From NCBI GenBank assembly GCA_034401135.1, contig JAWZSP010000005.1, positions 1,736,001 through 1,800,000 of the forward strand: a stretch of 64,000 nucleotides of DNA. Reading direction: 5' to 3'. Position 1 is the stretch's first letter, and every line of letters starts with the position of its first letter. A program made the position numbers and the translations under genes. This document shows positions 58,987 through 64,000 of the stretch, piece by piece. The DNA is from Volutella citrinella (lineage: Eukaryota; Ascomycota; Sordariomycetes; Hypocreales; Nectriaceae). The notes below the pieces were generated by a model, which searched no databases, was not told where the DNA came from, and worked only from the letters and a program-made list of their open reading frames with translations.

Positions 58987-61900
58987 GCTGGCGGCCGGGT
59001 GAATGTAAGGTCCAAGAAAGAAGAAGATGCAAAGTTGGTTCCAAGACACCAAAAGAACAGGACAAAATTCTTGTGCGGGAGAGCACTCAATACATTGCGG
59101 CAGTGATGGATGATGCAACGGGCAGAGACACGCACAGGGGCCGAATGAGTATCCCGGAGCCGTGCAGAGCGGGAGAACACAGGGAGCAAGGCTAAAACAA
59201 TCAGTCTAGAGACTCCCGTAGACAGATGGAAGGACCCAGCGAAAGAAGTGCCTTGGCGGCACTTTCTGCAGCAGTTGTTCGGTGGTGGTTCAGGCGCGAC
59301 CCAGGGCACAGAGCATCATGAAGCCTAGGTTCTTTCTCCCCCATCTCCCGACGGCTTTCCCGATATCAACAGCAGCCCGGCTCCCGTTCCTCCTTGGCTT
59401 CGCCTTTTTTTTAATCGTCCTCTTCACCCAAGGCCACCTGGCCCTATTGTGCACATGCGCCCGGGCCTCGCAAAACGGCCACTGCGTCAACGACGGGAAA
59501 CCAAGGTGATACAATGCGAGGCTAGTCTTACGCGGGCGTAGCAGGCCACACCTACGCCGATCGAGGCGACCAGGGCAAAAGACGGGAAAGTTGGACGTTA
59601 AGTCACAATGGCCCGGAGGGGTAGGGGTGTGAGCAAGTTATCGAGGAGCATGGTCGATCATGTCGTATCCTGTGAGCAGGCCGTGTTTATAACTGTCGCA
59701 CCCGGCGTCTTTCACATCGGAGCGACTCAAGGACAGCCTCACAGCATGCAGTAACTCTTGCCCCAGAACAGGCAAAGCCACTCAGAAGGTCGAGGCTGCA
59801 CCGAAACTAATAATCAATGACCGAATACCAGAGTGGTTTCGAGAGGCTGGGAGCTGATGTGGAGCATGATACCGTTAAGTTGCGGCCAAATGCACATCTA
59901 GAGCTTGACAATATATGTGGCGGGATGGTGTAAGCTGCATCTGTTTCATTGGGCGTCTGCCGCTTCTTAGTATTTCTCGCCCGTCCCGTGTTACATCCAC
60001 TGGTCTATTGTGCAGCAAACCCATGTGTCTCGCATGCACGGGATTGTTGCATAGGTGGGTTATGCCGGGCCACCTCTGTTCGAATAGCTGTCGTCATGGA
60101 TGTCATCCTAGACTTCCATGAGGGAGTTTTCTTGGAAGGGGCGGGTTGAGTTGCGGTTTGCATCCTGCGAGAGATGCCGCTTGTTAGTGCGAGACTGAAC
60201 ACAACCAGAAAGCTGAACGACCGACAGTCAACAAGCATCGACATTCGAGATTCTTGATTCGAGATATCGAAGCGGCCACAGTGATTCACATTCGGGGTCA
60301 TCAGAGGAGGCGCGGAGAAGCCACGGTTGGGCTAGAGGGAGGACTATTTCCCAGCATGGCGGACGACGTTGTCGAATTTTCTCGCCTCAACAGCAGGTAA
60401 CAACTTGGCCATGGGAGCCAGGTAGTCAGCCGCATAGCTAGTTGTTTCCAAACTTTTCCAACCAACATAGGAAAGCCGTGGACTAAGTAGGTTCATATGG
60501 TCGAGAGCTAATACGGCATTGAATCCGTCGAGTGGATATATAAGGCTCAAGGATGAGAGGGAGGCTGCAGTGAGATGGCAACGACAGAACCGTCAGGATA
60601 GCGTTCTGCTTCTGCGCCGAACGGAAAGGCGCATCTATCCGTTCGGTGTTTGCAGACATTGATGCTGCATAAACGCAACGAGAGAGCATCAGCCAGGCGT
60701 TGGTGAACCCAAACTAATGATGTGCATAAGTACAAATGAGGAAACAATGCGGCAGTCAGCCACGTTGTGGGAATCAATAAACGGCTGCAATATCGAAGTC
60801 TCTAAAAGACTCCCCCTCGTAGTGTCAAGTTACTGCGAGCGACTCGAGGGTTCCAATATTGCTGGTGTTGCTCGTTGTATGTCTCTGCCAGGAAGGCGCC
60901 GCTGGCTCTGCTAGTCAACTTGCAAATATAGGCGTCTGTCTACGGAGTATTACCTGGAGAGGGAACTCCCCCGCAATGCAGGAGAGTTGCAGCCAAACTT
61001 GTTCAGCCCGATTAGCGAGAGATGGGCCAAGCATCAGGCCGCGCTGGCAACTGTTGGCAAGCTTCAGATTCCAGCATGCCTAACAAACCCTAATATTAAT
61101 TATTCAATTGGCAGAAGTGCGAGCAGGCCAGGGCATCACCCCACAAGCAGAATCTGCCCAGGAAAGTGTAGAATGCAGCCATGGGGGAGCCAGATAGATG
61201 CCCTTTTTCGGCAACTAACGGCCACATTTTGCCTGTCATAAACCTACCTGCAGGCACGGTACGGCGTACGTATGTGCGGGTTTGCGGCTGCTATACGAGA
61301 GCAACCCAGGTATCGAACGACGGATGGGCCTCATTGGGTCCTTCGACTCCTCTCTCCCTCGGGCTTACCAATCGTGCCCTTCGCTGTGGGGTGCGATCTG
61401 CCCCACGCCTCCTTGCTGAAACCCAGAGTGTCCAGTCGCCAAGCTGCAGGAGAACGAACAGCCGGCCGATATCCCGTCTTGGAAGCTGGAAGCTGCGGTC
61501 GATAAGTGGGATCGGCTCAGACTCGGGGCTAGTATCGTGGAGTAATTACTGGAGTTGCGTGCAAAAAGCAGCTCCAGCCGCCAGTCTTCTGATGCGGACT
61601 GAGGACTAGAGACAGACGTCTGTCTTGATGATATCCAGACACAATGTGCAGACATACATAGCACTCTGGCTGGTCTAAGCAATCTGCCGACGCCCAATTC
61701 CGAGACGGCGCCTCTTGTTCCGTCGCGTTAGTCCGTCTTCTCCTCAGGTGGCTCCTCCGGCAACAGTTTGAACAGATATCCATCATCCACGGATCCCAGA
61801 TATTCCCACAATCGGGCATGGCGTGGGACACTGGTGGCCACTGGTGCCTTGGGACAGCCACTGAGAGGACACGGAGTGCCCGGCTGAGCTGGCACTAGAC

Positions 61901-62503
61901 CTGGCGAGGCAAAGCCGCCTCGATTTGCTGACCAGGTAGGCCGAATGGGGAGAAGCCCCGCCCCAGGGACCCAGGGCGCCCCAAAGTCCGCAGCTGGAGC
62001 CTTTCCCAGTGGCGCCGGCGGCTACAAGGCCCTCGCGTGGCGGGTTTGGCGGGCAAGCCGGCACAGCGCCGAGCCCCAGAGAGCGCCTGCAGCCCTAGGT
62101 TCCATGGCCCTCGACGGCCGAAAAACGAACACGTTGGTGTTTCTGCCCGCCGAGCGCCGGACCGTGGCCCGCTGCAAGACTTCGCGATCCAGATCCCCCA
62201 TCTCAACCCAGCCACGTGCGTGGAACCTCTCCATTCTTTCCTTTCCATTGCCTTCGTCGCCGTGTCACAACTGCCCAGGTCAGCGGTTGAGCATCTTGCA
62301 TCCCTTCTCTTCTCCCCTTCCGTGTTTTATTTGGTCCTTTGCCCAAGGCCTCGCCCCTTCGAACTTTGGTCGCAAACCTCCGAGTCCCTCCCACCCCCGG
62401 TCTGCGCGCGCGCACGTCTGCATTCATTCCCATCTCCATATCTCAACCTCCCGTCCCGGCCTCGAGCCTTGCCTGGTGTGGTGCCGTCCCACCTGCTGTC
62501 ACA
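58987..62503. other. Divergent gene-free stretch between RhoGEF and Ca2+-ATPase genes
   Basis: About 3.5 kb containing both promoters. No frame is convincing; a 68-codon minus frame near 60344-60550 lacks an ATG and a recognised domain. From about 62210 to 62500 the plus strand is C/T-rich, the likely leader of the calcium pump gene. Confidence 0.5.
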
Positions 62504-64000
62504 ATGGAGGACGCCTTCGCCCGTTCCGCCGACCAGGTGCTTTCCAACTTCAATGTTGAGAAGCAGGCTGGTCTGAGCGACGCGCAAGTCGATGCGCAGC
62601 GCAAGAAGCATGGTCGCAATTGTAAGCCTCACAATGTCTTGACATCCCCGCCAACGACCCCGCGGGCCTTCGTGGCACTTGTACTCACTCATATCTAGCC
62701 ATCCCTGAGGAGCCCCCGACTCCCCTGTGGGAGCTTATTCTCGAGCAGTTCAAGGACCAGCTTGTCATCATCCTCCTCGGCTCGGCTGCCGTCTCCTTCG
62801 TCCTGGCGCTTTTCGACGACGAGGAAGGCTGGACCGCATTCGTTGATCCCATCGTGGTGAGTTTTCCCTCTCCCAACGGTTACGACCATACGTGGGGCGC
62901 GCGCTAACCACGATACTTTATAGATTCTTACCATTCTCATCCTCAACGGTGTCGTCGGAGTCTCTCAAGAGAGCAGCGCAGAGAAGGCCATTGCCGCTCT
63001 TCAGGAATACTCGGCCAACGAGGCCAATGTCGTTCGCAATGGAGGCCACGTCTCTCGGGTCAAGGCTGAGGAGCTGGTTCCTGGTGATATCGTTACTGTT
63101 TCCATCGGCGACCGCATCCCTGCCGACTGCCGAATTGTCGCCATTGAGAGCAACAGCTTCTCCGTTGATCAGGCTATCCTGACTGGAGAGAGCGAGAGCG
63201 TTGGAAAGGAGCCCACGGCTATCGTCAAGGATGACAAGGCCGTTCTTCAGGACCAGACCAATATGCTGTTCTCAGGCACTACGGTCGTCACCGGTCGGGC
63301 TACCGCTGTCGTCTGCCTGACGGGCCCCCAGACTGCCATTGGTGATATTCACGAGAGCATCACGGCCCAGATCTCCGAGCCCACCCCTCTGAAGCAGAAG
63401 CTCAACGATTTCGGCGACAGCTTGGCCAAGGTCATTACCGTCATTTGCGTCCTCGTCTGGCTCATCAACATCCCTCACTTCAACGACCCCAGCCACGGAA
63501 GCTGGGCCAAGGGTGCCATCTACTACCTCAAGATTGCTGTCTCCCTTGGTGTCGCCGCCATCCCCGAAGGTCTCGCCGTCGTCATCACCACCTGTCTGGC
63601 TCTTGGAACCAGGAAGATGGCCGCCAAGAACGCCGTTGTCCGAAGCCTCCCCTCTGTCGAGACCCTCGGCAGCTGCAGCGTTATCTGCTCCGACAAGACC
63701 GGCACCTTGACCACCAACCAGATGAGTGTGAACAAGATGGTTGTCCTGAACCAGGGCGGCTCCGATGTTCTCGAGTACAGCGTTGAGGGAACCACCTTTG
63801 CCCCCCGGGGTGCCATCAAGTTCAAGGAGCAGGCTGTCGAGAACGTCCTCGCTTCCGAGACTGTTCGCCAGATGGCCGAGGTCTCTGCTCTCTGCAACGA
63901 CGCCAAGCTCGACTACGACTCCCGCACCGCTACCTTCTCCAGTATTGGCGAGCCCACCGAGGGTGCCCTGCGAGTTCTTGCTGAGAAGATCGGCCCCGTC
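62504..64000 (+). CDS. SERCA-type Ca2+-transporting P-type ATPase, 3' truncated by the window
   Basis: Exons 62504-62621, 62699-62856 and 62924 onward give 451 residues up to the window edge, with the frame still open. The family pumps Ca2+ into the ER or related stores at the cost of ATP. The N-terminal cation-ATPase segment is visible ([20 protein letters not shown]). M1-M2 helices follow, then the actuator motif TGES at about 179-182. The M4 ion-binding motif AAIPEGL lies near residue 305, and the phosphorylation motif [10 protein letters not shown] has its Asp at 349, close to Asp351 of SERCA1. PEGL in M4 is typical of Ca2+ pumps. Animal SERCA and fungal homologues such as Neurospora nca-1 are about 1000 residues, so a little less than half is present. 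The start gives the usual short acidic N-terminus. Confidence 0.95.

Noticed and set aside
1..64000. tRNA, rRNA, CRISPR arrays, intact transposons or biosynthetic clusters
   Set aside because: Scanning for GGTTCGA-type B boxes, 5S-like sequence, regular spacer arrays, long terminal repeats and signature enzymes gave nothing convincing; a dedicated search was not possible.

Overview
This window is nuclear DNA of a filamentous ascomycete, most likely a Sordariomycete and probably Hypocreales. The protein families point there: class IV chitin synthase, polo kinase with a fungal C-terminal extension, SERCA-type calcium pump, DUF2406, an Skt5-type Sel1 protein and a fungal F-box family. So do the short introns (47 to 112 bp) with GT-AG ends and CTAAC/CTGAC-like branch sites, and the CT-rich leaders. 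All splice models were built by hand by matching donors, acceptors, branch sites and reading phase. No similarity search was run, so family names rest on recognised motifs.

Layout, left to right. 1-6475 holds no gene I can support. 6476-8033 (+) is a five-exon DUF2406 protein. 9086-9593 (-) is the V-ATPase assembly factor VMA21, divergent from the FUN30/SMARCAD1 remodeller at 10620-13741 (+). 16108-16953 (-) is a single-SANT/Myb protein. A gene-free stretch of about 8.25 kb follows, then an SKT5/CHS4-type chitin synthase activator at 25205-27536 (-). A second gene-free stretch of about 7.8 kb separates it from the divergent class IV chitin synthase at 35341-39078 (+).

The right half is denser. 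An F-box protein (39429-42075, -) converges on the chitin synthase and lies upstream of a CDC5/PLK1 polo kinase (42841-45983, -). The kinase is divergent from an OPA3-family protein (47333-48038, +). A divergent pair of uncharacterised small genes (48318-48602, - and 48745-49373, +) shares a 142-bp promoter with three TTAGGG-like repeats. Next come a small DUF7727-like membrane protein (52341-52902, +), an SBDS-domain RTC3-like protein (54098-54608, -), a seven-exon RhoGEF (55713-58986, -), and the first 451 codons of a SERCA-type Ca2+-ATPase (62504 to the window end, +).

Functional links: the activator and its presumed catalytic partner, the class IV (Chs3-type) chitin synthase, are neighbours on divergent strands. 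A polo kinase and a RhoGEF lie within the next 20 kb, and both families act in septation and polarised growth elsewhere. The other genes are ordinary housekeeping or uncharacterised. I found no tRNA, rRNA, CRISPR array, intact transposon or secondary-metabolite cluster.
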